DNA from: Magnetovibrio sp. PR-2
GTDB lineage: Bacteria > Pseudomonadota > Alphaproteobacteria > Rhodospirillales > Magnetovibrionaceae
Assembly: GCF_036689815.1 (NCBI RefSeq)
Contig: NZ_JBAHUR010000003.1
Span: 62,001-126,000 of the forward strand
Direction: 5' to 3'
Length of the DNA: 64,000 nucleotides
Below the pieces are notes generated by a model, which worked only from the letters and a program-made list of their open reading frames with translations, searched no databases and was not told where the DNA came from. Shown here piece by piece: positions 26,438-36,542 of this stretch; the stretch's first letter is position 1; every line of letters starts with the position of its first letter. Both the position numbers and the translations under genes were made by a program.

Positions 26438-27748
26438 TTAGCGCTCGCGGAAGGCTTCGTGTTTCAGCTTCAACACGGGCTTAATCAGATAGTCCATGAC
26501 CGTTTTTTGGCCCGTATGGATATCGATTGTGGCTTCCATACCCGGCATAATGGGCAAGAGACCGGGGTTGCTGCCCAAATGCGATTTTTCCGGCCGAACG
26601 ATGACCCGAAAATAGGGCAGGCCGTCTTCGTCCATGGAGGTATCGGCAGCGACCAAGGTCACTTCACCTTCCAACCCCCCATAGCGCGCGAAGTCGTAGG
26701 TGGTGATCTTCACCATAGCGCGCTGGCCTTCCGTAACGTAGCCACGGTCGGTTGGGTTTAAGCGGCTTTCGATGACCATGTTTTCACCCGTCGGCACAAT
26801 TTCCAAGATCGGATCGCCGGGTTTGACGACGTTGCCGGCGGCGGTGTAGGCCAAGTTGATAATGACCCCGTCGATGGGGCTTTTGATCTCAGCGCGCACG
26901 CCCTGTTCTTCGGCTTTTTTCAACAGCTCAGACACGCGACCGATGGATTGTTCGGTCTTGTTGAGCTCATCTTGGGCTTCACGGCGAAAGCGGGTCTCGT
27001 CTTCGAGCAAACGGCGTTCTGCCTCGGACACGGCTGCGCGGGAACGCGGAATACCGGCTTCGATGGATTCCAGTTCACCGATGAGTGTTTCAACTTCACT
27101 TTGCACGTTCAGGTGATCGACTTGGGACGTCAAACCGTCCTTCAACAAATCTGTCGAGATTTTTAAGCGTTCGCGCGCGTTGCCCAAGTTGTTCCGGGAT
27201 GCGCGCAGGCGCGCTTCCAATTCCTGGACTTCCAGTTTGCGTTGCTTGACCAGCTCGTTCAACACGGCGAGGCCTGCAGACAACTGGCGTTTGCGGGCAT
27301 CGAAGGCTTGGCGTTGGGCAATCGCCTGATCCGGCACGCGCGCAGAGACGTCTTCGGGGAAGTCTGGGGTGCTTAAGCCTTCGGCTTCGGCATGGAGGCG
27401 GGCACGGGTCAGCAATTCACTGTCCAAACGCACCTGCAATTCTTGAATGTTCGCGCCGCCAGAGCCCAAATCCAATTGCATCAATGTTTGGCCTTCAGAG
27501 ACCACGTCGCCTTCTTTGATGAATAAGTCTTGGATAATGCCGCCTTCCAAGTGTTGGATAACTTTGGATTTGCCCAGCGGGATAACTTCACCGGGGGCCA
27601 CAGCCACTTCGTCCAATTTGGAAAAATTCGCCCACACCACGCCAAACAACATCAATGCCATCACCGGCCATGCCGCATTGCGCCACGTCGGCACGGGGTG
27701 GGATGTGAGTAAAGTGTCCAGCGGGTTCGGCTGCGCCTGGTCGGGCAT
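26438..27748 (-). CDS. Type I secretion membrane fusion protein (HlyD/LapC-like)
   Basis: A 436-residue adaptor linking the ABC transporter to the outer-membrane channel. One N-terminal helix (about 25-43) is followed by a lipoyl half-motif (GEVIPLGKSKVIQHLEGGIIQ), a long coiled-coil hairpin (about 95-270), and the second half with beta-barrel (AEIKSPIDGVIINLAYTAAG and GMEATIDIHTGQKTVMDYL). Its ATG overlaps the region of the upstream ABC gene stop (GAGAATAAGTGATG), so translation is coupled. Confidence 0.93.
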   Translation of the reverse strand: MPDQAQPNPLDTLLTSHPVPTWRNAAWPVMALMLFGVVWANFSKLDEVAVAPGEVIPLGKSKVIQHLEGGIIQDLFIKEGDVVSEGQTLMQLDLGSGGANIQELQVRLDSELLTRARLHAEAEGLSTPDFPEDVSARVPDQAIAQRQAFDARKRQLSAGLAVLNELVKQRKLEVQELEARLRASRNNLGNARERLKISTDLLKDGLTSQVDHLNVQSEVETLIGELESIEAGIPRSRAAVSEAERRLLEDETRFRREAQDELNKTEQSIGRVSELLKKAEEQGVRAEIKSPIDGVIINLAYTAAGNVVKPGDPILEIVPTGENMVIESRLNPTDRGYVTEGQRAMVKITTYDFARYGGLEGEVTLVAADTSMDEDGLPYFRVIVRPEKSHLGSNPGLLPIMPGMEATIDIHTGQKTVMDYLIKPVLKLKHEAFRER

Positions 27749-27751
27749 CAC

Positions 27752-30250
27752 TTATTCTCCAGAACCGGGGCCGCGTGGTGTCGGGATGGAGCGTGAACGT
27801 GCGCCTGAACCACGACCCGGTTGGTCTTTACGTGGGGGCACCGGGGCGACAGTGCTACCCTCTGCCCACGCTTGCAAGATTTTTTGCGTATCGGGACGCA
27901 GTGGAGCGCTGGAAAAGTCGGTTTCGTTCGCATCACTTTGTTGTGAAGGTGCGGGCGGCGGGGTCAAGTTGGCTTTTTGCGCGCCGGCTTGCGGTCCGCG
28001 CAAAGTGGGTTTGGTTTGACCCAAGGCGTGTTCAGGCTTCGGCGTTGCCGCAGCTTTCGGTTTGGGGGCCGCAGAAGCAGCAGGGCGGGGTGTTGCAGAT
28101 GCTTTGACGCCGCCTGCATGTTTCAAGTCGTGATCAGAGACGGTCTTGCCCGAACGCAGTTTCGGTAACGAGCGCGGGTCGTGAGCGCGCGCGCTGGCTT
28201 GTGCCGGACGGGGCTGAACTTTGGGCATAGACGTCTGCGGCTGTTGCGCAGTGGCCGTCGGGCGTTTTTGTGTCGGGCGCGGTGTCGCGGCGGCCTGAGG
28301 TTTTGCGCTGGCTTTTGGCGTTGCAGCCGCTTTCGGTGTTGCAGCTGCTTTCGGGGTAGCGCTGGCCACGGGGCCGGCCTTTGGACTGGCTTTTTGTGCA
28401 GCGGTGTCCGGTTGCGGTTTTGCGCCTGCGGGGGCGCTAGGCGTGCCTTTGGCCGCAGCGGGAATTCCGCCAGGCTTCGGGTCTTTTGGTTTTTGAGCTT
28501 GCGGTGCACCACCCGGTTTGCCCGGACTGCCTTTGGGGGCCGGCATCTTGCCACCGAACAAGCGCGGGAGAACTTCGTTTGCCGGGCCTGCCAAGGCCAA
28601 CTTGCCGCGATCAAGCGCATAGAGATAATCACACGCCGACAGCATCGTCGGACTGTGGCTGACGATAATTACAGTCCGGGTTTTGGCAATTTCAATGAGC
28701 GTGTTTTTCAGTTCGGTTTCCGCATGACGGTCGAGGCTGGATGACGGTTCGTCCAGCAGCACGACGGGCGGGTCGCCGACAAGGGCGCGCGCAATGGCGA
28801 TGCGTTGGCGTTGACCGCCGGACAGGCGTGAGCCCGCTTCGCCGATTTCCGTGGCGTAGCCATCGGGGAGATCGATAATGAAGTGGTGCACACCGGCTTC
28901 GGTCGCGGCTTTGATGACTTGTTCGTCCGAGGCCGTGGGAACGCGGGCGGTCATGTTGTCGCGGACGGTTCCGGCGAACAGGACACTTTCTTGGGGGACA
29001 TAGCCCAACCAGTCGGCGAGTTCTGAGCGGGTAAATTGTGCCATGTCGGCACCGTCCAGCGTGACACGTCCTTTTTGCGGCTGATAGAGGCCTTGGATGA
29101 TTTTCAGCAGTGTCGTTTTGCCTGACCCGTTGCGTCCGACCAAGGCGTGAATGCCACCTTGCTTGATTTCAACGGTGATGCCGGCCACGACCGGGGCCAA
29201 GTCTTCGGAGTAGGAGAAAAATGCGTTTTCAACGCTGATCGCACCTTTCGGTTTGTCCAGTTGGATTTCGCTTTCTTCACGTTCAGCGTCTTCGCTAAAG
29301 ACGGCGCCCAAACGTTCGGTGGCTTGCATGAAGCCGGAATACATGCGCCACGTGCCGACCAATTGGTTCATCGGGCCGACAATTTTGCCCGACAGCATGT
29401 TGGTGGCAATCAAGGCGCCGATGGTCAAGCTCTGGTCGATGATGGCCAAAGCGCCCACCGTGGTTAGGCACAGTGACGTTACCAGCCCCAAAGACGCACC
29501 CAGATTGGAAAATCCGTCGGTTTTGGTGCCGCGCTCGATGGCGCTTTCGATGTTTTCTGCATGTTTTTCTTCCCATACCGGTTCCATAGAACGGTCAAGA
29601 GCCAAGGCTTTAATGGTTGTGCGCCCACCGATCATTTCATTGACCAGGGAGTCCCGCGATTGCGTGGATTTGCGTTCCTCGCCACTGGCGGCGCTCATGG
29701 TACTGGCGGATTTCCAAGCCACCGTCATGAAGATCGGCAGCATAACCAGCAACACCCAGGCAACCGGGGCGGCAATGACGAAGATCAAGATCAAAAACAA
29801 AATGGCGAAGGGCAGGTCGGCAACCAACAGTGCGGTCGAGCCAGACAAGGTGTTGCGCACCACATCTACATCGCGAAACAGCGAAGACCAATACGCCGTG
29901 GGCTGAGATTCAAGGCGCTGCATGGGAAGACGCATGAGTTTGCGAAACAGCCGACGACCCAGGTCGACATCAACGCGCAAAGCAACCGTTTGCAAAATAC
30001 GCGCGCGGGCTTGGCGCAGGATGTAGTCGAACGCAATCACCAACACCATGCCGACCACAAGGCCCTGCAGGGTTGAGATGCCGTTGTTGTTCACGACGCG
30101 GTTGTAGACCTGCATGGTGAAAACAGGAACCGCGAGAGCTAGCATGTTGACAAAAAACGACATCGCCACGACTTCACGGAAGACGGGCGTCATCGGTTTC
30201 AAAAAGGGCTTTAGCCAACTTGTGGCCGACTGTTCTGTCGACGGTTCCAA
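27752..30250 (-). CDS. Type I secretion ABC transporter (LapB/PrtD-like) with 264-residue low-complexity tail
   Basis: An 832-residue protein. There is no C39 peptidase domain. A six-helix transmembrane domain (about 20-310) leads to an ATPase domain with Walker A GRNGSGKTTL, signature LSGGQRQRIA, Walker B VVLLDEPSSSLD and the switch His in IIVSHSP. From about residue 569 comes an Ala/Pro/Lys-rich tail with repeated KAAATP units, ending in a more ordered stretch (TQKILQAWAEG). ABC exporters normally end soon after the ATPase domain. The partner HlyD-type adaptor is encoded immediately downstream. Confidence 0.92.
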   Translation of the reverse strand: MEPSTEQSATSWLKPFLKPMTPVFREVVAMSFFVNMLALAVPVFTMQVYNRVVNNNGISTLQGLVVGMVLVIAFDYILRQARARILQTVALRVDVDLGRRLFRKLMRLPMQRLESQPTAYWSSLFRDVDVVRNTLSGSTALLVADLPFAILFLILIFVIAAPVAWVLLVMLPIFMTVAWKSASTMSAASGEERKSTQSRDSLVNEMIGGRTTIKALALDRSMEPVWEEKHAENIESAIERGTKTDGFSNLGASLGLVTSLCLTTVGALAIIDQSLTIGALIATNMLSGKIVGPMNQLVGTWRMYSGFMQATERLGAVFSEDAEREESEIQLDKPKGAISVENAFFSYSEDLAPVVAGITVEIKQGGIHALVGRNGSGKTTLLKIIQGLYQPQKGRVTLDGADMAQFTRSELADWLGYVPQESVLFAGTVRDNMTARVPTASDEQVIKAATEAGVHHFIIDLPDGYATEIGEAGSRLSGGQRQRIAIARALVGDPPVVLLDEPSSSLDRHAETELKNTLIEIAKTRTVIIVSHSPTMLSACDYLYALDRGKLALAGPANEVLPRLFGGKMPAPKGSPGKPGGAPQAQKPKDPKPGGIPAAAKGTPSAPAGAKPQPDTAAQKASPKAGPVASATPKAAATPKAAATPKASAKPQAAATPRPTQKRPTATAQQPQTSMPKVQPRPAQASARAHDPRSLPKLRSGKTVSDHDLKHAGGVKASATPRPAASAAPKPKAAATPKPEHALGQTKPTLRGPQAGAQKANLTPPPAPSQQSDANETDFSSAPLRPDTQKILQAWAEGSTVAPVPPRKDQPGRGSGARSRSIPTPRGPGSGE

Positions 30251-30626
30251 AACTATTCTCCGCTCAAGCGTTTGTTTTCTTGATCAATTCTTGATCGTTG
30301 GGCAATCGCGAGCCCATGGAGGGCTAGTACAAAAGCTCGGCTACATCATCATAGATATGAGTTAACGCAAGGTAAAGGAAAGACTCGATTCGGAAATAAT
30401 TTATTTGTGTAATTTCAATGCGTTCTAAGGTCCTTTTATAAGGTTAATTTACCTTTAGGTCAGAACTGCAAAAACCGAGTCAATACATAATATAAACGGA
30501 CTCATGATTTTTATTTCCCTTGACCATGTACCCCATTGAATTGTCTAGTAAAAGCACTAACGTTTAAAACGTTTTATGTCTGCGGGAATTCGGGCGCATT
30601 TGGGCTCAGGGGAGTGGTGCAAGATC
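30251..30626. other. AT-rich intergenic region between secretion and cyclase genes
   Basis: A 376-base divergent gap, clearly lower in GC than its neighbours. It must contain promoters for the leftward ABC gene and the rightward cyclase gene. The palindrome at 30559-30573 is the only distinct element seen. No ORF supported. Confidence 0.4.
30559..30573. promoter_or_regulatory. 15-base palindrome AACGTTTAAAACGTT, possible operator
   Basis: A perfect inverted repeat, AACGTT-TAA-AACGTT, 54 bases before the chosen start of the CHASE2 cyclase, in the shared upstream region. Symmetry and position suggest a dimeric regulator site; the regulator is unknown. Confidence 0.3.
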
Positions 30627-33017
30627 ATGGGATTTTTGAGATCAGTGTTCCGGTTTGACCGGATTGTTGGCGTGTTGATGCTTTCCCTGCTGTTGACCTT
30701 GTTGTACGCAGAACCCTATCCCGTACGCTTCCTGCGTGAGAAAAGTTTCGATATATACCAACAGATTAAGCCGCGGCCTCTGCCTGCACCCAATGACCGG
30801 CTGGTGGCCATTATTGACATTGACGAGCGCTCTTTGCGCGAAGTTGGGCAAATGCCGTGGCCGCGCAACATTATGGCGCAATTGGTGGCGAATTTGTCCG
30901 CCTTGCAAGTCGGCGTGGTCGCTTTCGATATTGTGTTCGCCGAACCTGACCGGATGAATCCGCAAGGGGTGGTGGACTCTTTGGCTGGGCTCGACGAAGG
31001 TGTGCGCGCAAAAATTTTAGAACTGCAAAGCAACGACGATGTTTTTGGGCAAGTGGTGTCCAAATCACAGGTGGTTTTGGGGCAAGCAGGCTATTGGGAT
31101 CAATTGCCCAACGATGCGGGTGAGCCGTTCAAAAAATCCGTGGCCGTGCGCAAATTAGCTAAAGGCACACCCGATCCTCAAGACTTTTTGACTGAGGTTC
31201 CAACCTTGATCCGCAACATTCCCCAACTGGAAAAGGGGACGCGGGGGGTTGGTATGTTCTCGTTGAACCCGTCGTTGGACGGCATTATTCGCGAAGTCCC
31301 TCTGGTCGCCAAGCACGACAACCACCTCTATCCCGCTTTGTCGGTGGAGGCCATCCGTGTGGGCTTTGGTGTTTCCACCTTGATGACCGAGGTTGATCCC
31401 TTTGGCATCAATGCTATTGGCGTGGCGCCGAAACGCATTGTGAAGCCGAAGGGCTTAAAAATCCCCACCAACGAGCGCGGTATGGTGCGTCCGTATTTTG
31501 CGCATCATGACAAACGGCTCTATGTCTCGGCGGCGGATGTGCTGAATGCCCACGAGCTTGATAAGGATGAGTTGGAGAAGCTCAAAGCCAAGGTCGCCGG
31601 CAAAATTACCTTTGTCGGGACGTCTGCGGTGGGGCTTTTGGATATTCGGTCCACCCCGTTGGATCCGTTGATCCCGGGAGTGGAGGTTCACGCCCAGGTG
31701 ATCGAAAACGCTTTGGCCATTGATCGGGCGGCAGGTGCGATCATTGCGCCGGACTGGTTCTTGAAGCGCCCCGAATGGACCAAAGGTGTCGAGCTGATGC
31801 TGGTGGCCCTTGGCGGGCTACTGATGGTGATTATCGTGCCGATGTTGGGCGCGACGCGGTCTTTGATCGTGGTTTTGATTATTGCGGGCGGTGCCGTTGC
31901 CGGGTCTTGGTATGAGTTCGATCAAGAACGGGTGTTGTTGGACGCAACGTTTGCGGTGATCTCGACCTTCTTGTTGTATTCAACATTGACGTACATGAAC
32001 TTCACCCGGGAAGAAGCGGCAAAAAGACAAACCCGCGATGCGTTCTCGAAATACCTGTCCCCCGACATGGTGAGCGTGGTTGCTGAAAACCCAGATCAGT
32101 TGAAATTGGGTGGGCAAAAGCGCGACATGACCTTGCTGTTCTGCGACGTGCGTGGCTTTACCACCATTTCAGAACAGTTCGACGCTGAAGGTCTCACCCA
32201 GCTGATCAACAAATTGCTGACGCCGTTGACCAATGCGATTTTGGCGCGCGCGGGCACGGTCGATAAATACATGGGTGACTGCATTATGGCGTTCTGGAAC
32301 GCCCCGCTGGACGATGCCGAGCACGCCAAGCATGGCTGTTTGTCGGCCTTGGCCATGTTGCACGAAATGGTCCCGCTGAACGAGACGTTGGAAATCGAAG
32401 CCGGGGAAGAGGGGCGCAAACACATTCCCTTGAAGGTCGGTTTGGGCTTGAACTCCGGTGAATGCGTTGTCGGCAACATGGGATCGGACCAACGCTTTGA
32501 CTATTCGGTTTTGGGCGATACGGTGAACCTTGCCGCGCGTCTGGAAGGCCAATCCAAGAACTATGGCGTGCGTGTGGTGATCGGTTATGACACCTGGGTT
32601 CAGGTGCCGACTTTGGCGACCATCGAGCTGGACTTCATTCAGGTGAAGGGCAAGACCACAGGGGTGCGTATCTTCGCCCTTTTGGGCGACGAAGACATGG
32701 CCAAAAAACCGGAATTCTTGTCCTACAAAACCAAAGTCGATGAGATGCTGAAAATCTATAAGTCTCAGGACTGGGACGGCGCCCGGATTGCCATCAACGA
32801 AGCGCGCCAAGCGGGTGAAACCTTCATGGCCGCTGTCGCCAAAGAGGCTCAAGCCGAAACCGGCGCAACCATTGCCCCCAAAGATGACCCCAACGCCTGC
32901 GACCCATCCGTCGTCGATGAAACGCTCTACGAACTTTACGAAAACCGTATCGCAGAATACGAGATCAACCCACCGGGCGAAGACTGGGACGGCGTGTTCA
33001 TCGCGACAACGAAGTAA
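30627..33017 (+). CDS. CHASE2-domain adenylate/guanylate cyclase
   Basis: About 796 residues. An N-terminal helix is followed by an extracytoplasmic CHASE2 sensor (about residues 35-375), three membrane helices (about 380-450) and a class III cyclase domain. Catalytic residues are complete: metal Asp in LFCDVRGFT and GDCIMAFW, substrate Lys in DKYMGD, and Asn/Arg in GDTVNLAARLE. The product is probably cAMP, because the Lys/Asp-type specificity pattern fits, but this is inferred. The C-terminus ends in a conserved-looking DWDGVF tail shared with the cyclase at 37530. The ATG at 30627 is preferred over 30576, which would place the palindrome at the ribosome site. Confidence 0.9.
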   Translation: MGFLRSVFRFDRIVGVLMLSLLLTLLYAEPYPVRFLREKSFDIYQQIKPRPLPAPNDRLVAIIDIDERSLREVGQMPWPRNIMAQLVANLSALQVGVVAFDIVFAEPDRMNPQGVVDSLAGLDEGVRAKILELQSNDDVFGQVVSKSQVVLGQAGYWDQLPNDAGEPFKKSVAVRKLAKGTPDPQDFLTEVPTLIRNIPQLEKGTRGVGMFSLNPSLDGIIREVPLVAKHDNHLYPALSVEAIRVGFGVSTLMTEVDPFGINAIGVAPKRIVKPKGLKIPTNERGMVRPYFAHHDKRLYVSAADVLNAHELDKDELEKLKAKVAGKITFVGTSAVGLLDIRSTPLDPLIPGVEVHAQVIENALAIDRAAGAIIAPDWFLKRPEWTKGVELMLVALGGLLMVIIVPMLGATRSLIVVLIIAGGAVAGSWYEFDQERVLLDATFAVISTFLLYSTLTYMNFTREEAAKRQTRDAFSKYLSPDMVSVVAENPDQLKLGGQKRDMTLLFCDVRGFTTISEQFDAEGLTQLINKLLTPLTNAILARAGTVDKYMGDCIMAFWNAPLDDAEHAKHGCLSALAMLHEMVPLNETLEIEAGEEGRKHIPLKVGLGLNSGECVVGNMGSDQRFDYSVLGDTVNLAARLEGQSKNYGVRVVIGYDTWVQVPTLATIELDFIQVKGKTTGVRIFALLGDEDMAKKPEFLSYKTKVDEMLKIYKSQDWDGARIAINEARQAGETFMAAVAKEAQAETGATIAPKDDPNACDPSVVDETLYELYENRIAEYEINPPGEDWDGVFIATTK

Positions 33018-33031
33018 GTCATTTTCCAAGA

Positions 33032-33066
33032 CAAAAAAGGGAGCGTTTTGGCGCTCCCTTTTTTTG
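33032..33066 (+). terminator. Rho-independent terminator of the CHASE2 cyclase gene
   Basis: GGGAGCG and CGCTCCC pair around TTTTGG, flanked by A6 and T7. Confidence 0.92.
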
Positions 33067-33152
33067 TAAAGTTTCTTATTCACATCAACCCCTGATCTCC
33101 GTTTAAGTTGTACAAAATTAGTCAAGGCAATTTTACGATTAGGAGTGTGGAT

Positions 33153-34085
33153 ATGAAATTAGGACTTTGGCACGAAGGTGTCACGGGTGAGGCTGCTGAG
33201 GATGAGGCGGCATTTGAAGAATACTGTGCGGCGATGATCCGGTTTATCAAGAAGGCCAAAATCAAGCGTTCGTTCTTTAGTTTGATCGACCCGGGCATTG
33301 ATTCAGGTGCGGCAAATTATACGCAGTGGATGAAGACCTATTGGTTGGACAAGCTGCCCGAAGACTGTGAGGCCGGGATCGTGGCTGCGATCCGGCCAAA
33401 ATATAAGTGGACCTGGGACACAAATGTTGCCCCTAAGGGCGCTGACAATATCCAGCAATGCTTTAAGTTCATTTCCGAAAACCTGAATTCAGGATCGGGC
33501 AAAAAGGTCACCTGCGTTGCTTTCGACGGTGAAGGCATGGGCGAATATGCATCGACCAAAGGCGTTGAAAATATCGCCACGGCTTGGGATCAGTATTTTC
33601 CGGATCTGAAGGGGAAATATGATTTTGGTTGGGCAAAGATGACCCCACCTGTGAAGTCCGGTACCATCGAGCTGGGTACGGTTTATCCTGAGCTTTATTG
33701 GATTGGGGAAAATAAAGAGGTGGGCTGTACGGATTATCGCAAAACACCAACCCAATGCGGTTCAGGCACCCTTTACCACAAATATGTAAACCAGCCGCAA
33801 GCGATGTATGACAATGTCTTTAAGGCCTACTTTGAAGAGAAGAAGACCTACTTCAAAGCTGCGGGTGCGTGGCCGATGTTCTCCGTTGAACACTTCACGG
33901 ACAAGAACTGTCCTCAGGCGACGTATGATCCTGGTGGTTTTTGCGGCACCTTTGACGGCTTTGGCGTCTGGGAATGGGATGCGTTCTACAAGTTCTTAGA
34001 GCTGGTCAGCACGACCATCGATAAAGAAGAAATCATGATCTACGAGTGGCAGTTCATTCCGACGTCGTGGATACCGGAAGCTTAA
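33153..34085 (+). CDS. Cytoplasmic protein of unknown function, possible TIM-barrel fold
   Basis: A 310-residue protein with AGGAG seven bases ahead of the ATG. There is no signal peptide or membrane helix. It is rich in aromatic residues, with strand-like motifs ending in acidic residues: [40 protein letters not shown] and [14 protein letters not shown]. Spacing of such strands is reminiscent of glycoside hydrolase-type barrels, but no catalytic signature is certain. Five or more Cys are spread through the protein. A terminator precedes it, so it has its own promoter; it converges with msrA, overlapping by four bases. Confidence 0.7.
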   Translation: MKLGLWHEGVTGEAAEDEAAFEEYCAAMIRFIKKAKIKRSFFSLIDPGIDSGAANYTQWMKTYWLDKLPEDCEAGIVAAIRPKYKWTWDTNVAPKGADNIQQCFKFISENLNSGSGKKVTCVAFDGEGMGEYASTKGVENIATAWDQYFPDLKGKYDFGWAKMTPPVKSGTIELGTVYPELYWIGENKEVGCTDYRKTPTQCGSGTLYHKYVNQPQAMYDNVFKAYFEEKKTYFKAAGAWPMFSVEHFTDKNCPQATYDPGGFCGTFDGFGVWEWDAFYKFLELVSTTIDKEEIMIYEWQFIPTSWIPEA

Positions 34086-34579
34086 TCCAGCGTCCATTCC
34101 ACGCGCGGAAAATGACACGTATACCCGTGCGGATTTCTGAGGAGGTAGTCCTGATGTTCAGGCTCTGCTTCCCAGAAATCCGTTACCGGGGACACTTTAG
34201 TCGCCACCGGTCCCGGCCAGAGCTGTGAGGCCTCGACCTGTGCAATGATGTCGTGGGCCAAGACGAACTGGTCGTCATTCACATAAAAAATTTCTGAGCG
34301 GTACGAAGACCCAACGTCATTGCCCTGTCGGTCGTGGGTGGTGGGGTCGTGGATTTGGAAAAAGAACTTCAAGATCGTAGCGTAACTGATTTCGTTGGGG
34401 TCGAAGAACAGCTCTAACCCTTCGGCGTGACCAGCATGGTTGCGATAAGTCGCGTTGGGCACATCGCCGCCAGTGTAGCCGACACGGGTGTCCTTTACGC
34501 CTGGGAGCTTGCGAAACAGCTCCTGCATGCCCCAAAAGCACCCACCTGCGAGAACCGCACGTTCCAAGTTGTCCGACAT
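34082..34579 (-). CDS. msrA: Peptide-methionine (S)-S-oxide reductase MsrA
   Basis: A 165-residue enzyme that reduces methionine-S-sulfoxide. The catalytic Cys is in [11 protein letters not shown], with [27 protein letters not shown] and [12 protein letters not shown]. No clear resolving Cys cluster at the C-terminus beyond GYTCHFP. Last gene of a leftward run starting at 42219. Confidence 0.95.
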   Translation of the reverse strand: MSDNLERAVLAGGCFWGMQELFRKLPGVKDTRVGYTGGDVPNATYRNHAGHAEGLELFFDPNEISYATILKFFFQIHDPTTHDRQGNDVGSSYRSEIFYVNDDQFVLAHDIIAQVEASQLWPGPVATKVSPVTDFWEAEPEHQDYLLRNPHGYTCHFPRVEWTLD

Positions 34580-34637
34580 TCCATGCTCCCTCGATGTTGG
34601 GTATCTGCCTTAGATATCAGGACGGGAAGCGCAATAA

Positions 34638-36458
34638 TCAACCCTTGGGCAGGGTAAAGGTGAAGCTGGCGCCGCCATCGGGGTTGTTGGCCGCCTGGAT
34701 GGTGCCGCCGTGACGGTCCACCATGTCTTTGCACAGCGGCAATCCCAACCCTGTACCCAGCTCGCCTTCGGTTCCGCGTGTGGTGATTTTTTCATCGATG
34801 CGGAACAATTTGGGGATGATGTCGGCGTCCATGCCCATGCCGTTGTCCGTGATGCGGACTTCGATATGGTCCGGATGCTCGTCAGCTGCAATGACAATGC
34901 GCCCGCCGTGGTCAACGAACTTGATGGCATTGGCCACCAAATTTCTCACGACTGTGGAGATCATGTGGTAATCGGCATGTGCCCCAACGCCATCAATGGT
35001 GTTGTCGATGGTGACAGCCTTTTCTTTGGCGCTGGAGTTCAGCGCACCGATGACGTCATCGACCAAGCCGGAAAGCGAGAACGCTGTTTTTTCCAGATCG
35101 TCCTTTTCCATTTGGTGGCGCGACCATTCTAAAAGGCCTTGCAGCAACTCGAAGAAGTGTTCCCCCGCCTGATTGACATGCCCGGCAAAGGATTTGAGCT
35201 TTGTGCGGTCTCGGGTGTCGACGTATTCTTCGATTAAACGCGTCATACCCAAGAGCGTCGTGAACGGGCTGCGCAGGTCGTGGGCGATGATGGAGAAAAA
35301 GCGGTTCTTCACGGCCACTTCATGGGACAGCTTTTGGTTCAGATCCGACAGTTCCTGGGTGCGTTCATGGACCATGTCTTCCAAGCGGCGTGTGGCCGCG
35401 CGAAACGCGATCAGCAACATGATTTCCAAAATCACGAAACCCGTTACGGCATAAAGGATCGTAATCCAAAGCTGTTCGTCCAGCTCAGCCAAGTCTTGGG
35501 TAATGTCTTCCCACACCAACACTGCGCCAACGTTTTTGCGTGTGGGGTCTTTTTTGTGCAGGAAGTCATAGAGCGGGAAAAACGTCGCCGCGTAGGTCGT
35601 TGATCCCATCTTGACGATGTAAGGCGCATCAAAGCTCGGACGTCCGTCTGGATTGAAGGGAATGTTGCGGATCAGCTCTTCCACACCATCGCGGGACGTT
35701 GCCTCGATAACGCAGCGGCAATCGGGCCGGGTGGTGCCAAAGACTCGTTCAAGCGCTTCGGGCCACATGGTTTCTTTGATGTGATCGCGGGTCAGTAATA
35801 CGGTGAAGGACGCATCCAACCCATCATCCAGAATTTCGATGATTTTTGAAAAAGACGTTCCGGCTTCCAAAGCGCCGGTGTGCACGCGTTCGCCCGTTTG
35901 GGGATCGGTGGCGAACATGGGCACCACACCGCGCAGGCCGGAATAGACGCGGCCCGTCTCAAACCCGAATTGGTTTTGGTGGGTGGCGTTGGTTTCAACG
36001 ATGGTGAAGCGCACATCGTCCATGTTGTCGCCGAATTTGTCCTTGCGGTGGACGCGCAAGTAACTGGTGGACCCGGGGCCTAAGTGAAAGTGCAGTTGGC
36101 GAATGCGGAAGTCTTTGGACGCTTTCAGCCAGCTTTCACCGACCTCATCGAAGAGCTTATCGCGCCACTTTTTGGCTTCAGCACCGCCCGGGCCGCCGCC
36201 TTCGGCTTTGACCGCTTTCACACCTTCATAAAACAGGTTTTGGATTTTGGCGTTATGCGCGTACAGCGATGCCACCAACATCAAGTCCGTATACGTCTGT
36301 TCCAACGCAACATCCAACGTGGTGAAGTTTTGCTGGGCCTCGGTCTTGAGGTGGGCCTCAAAATTCTCGTGCGAAAAATAAGAACTGATCAGCACGAAAA
36401 TAATATCGATCACAGCGATAAACGCCGTGAGGGTCAAAAGCACGTATTTCTTGCGCAT
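34638..36458 (-). CDS. Membrane sensor histidine kinase
   Basis: A 606-residue kinase. A first helix (about 8-28), a periplasmic sensor of about 300 residues (double-Cache size), and a second helix (about 335-357) are followed by a coiled-coil linker. The HisKA box is FFSIIAHDLRSPFTTLLGM, with the phosphorylated His. The ATPase domain has N box VVRNLVANAIKF, G1 DNGMGMD and G2 GTGLGLPLCKDMV. No receiver gene is adjacent, so its partner is elsewhere. The long hydrophobic-then-acidic layout suggests a soluble small-molecule ligand. Confidence 0.92.
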   Translation of the reverse strand: MRKKYVLLTLTAFIAVIDIIFVLISSYFSHENFEAHLKTEAQQNFTTLDVALEQTYTDLMLVASLYAHNAKIQNLFYEGVKAVKAEGGGPGGAEAKKWRDKLFDEVGESWLKASKDFRIRQLHFHLGPGSTSYLRVHRKDKFGDNMDDVRFTIVETNATHQNQFGFETGRVYSGLRGVVPMFATDPQTGERVHTGALEAGTSFSKIIEILDDGLDASFTVLLTRDHIKETMWPEALERVFGTTRPDCRCVIEATSRDGVEELIRNIPFNPDGRPSFDAPYIVKMGSTTYAATFFPLYDFLHKKDPTRKNVGAVLVWEDITQDLAELDEQLWITILYAVTGFVILEIMLLIAFRAATRRLEDMVHERTQELSDLNQKLSHEVAVKNRFFSIIAHDLRSPFTTLLGMTRLIEEYVDTRDRTKLKSFAGHVNQAGEHFFELLQGLLEWSRHQMEKDDLEKTAFSLSGLVDDVIGALNSSAKEKAVTIDNTIDGVGAHADYHMISTVVRNLVANAIKFVDHGGRIVIAADEHPDHIEVRITDNGMGMDADIIPKLFRIDEKITTRGTEGELGTGLGLPLCKDMVDRHGGTIQAANNPDGGASFTFTLPKG

Positions 36459-36542
36459 GTGTGGGTCTTTTTCCCGTTTTATATGACATAATTATATTAT
36501 TCAGGTCATACAAATGCAAAGCCAATTGAGATCATCTAAGAC

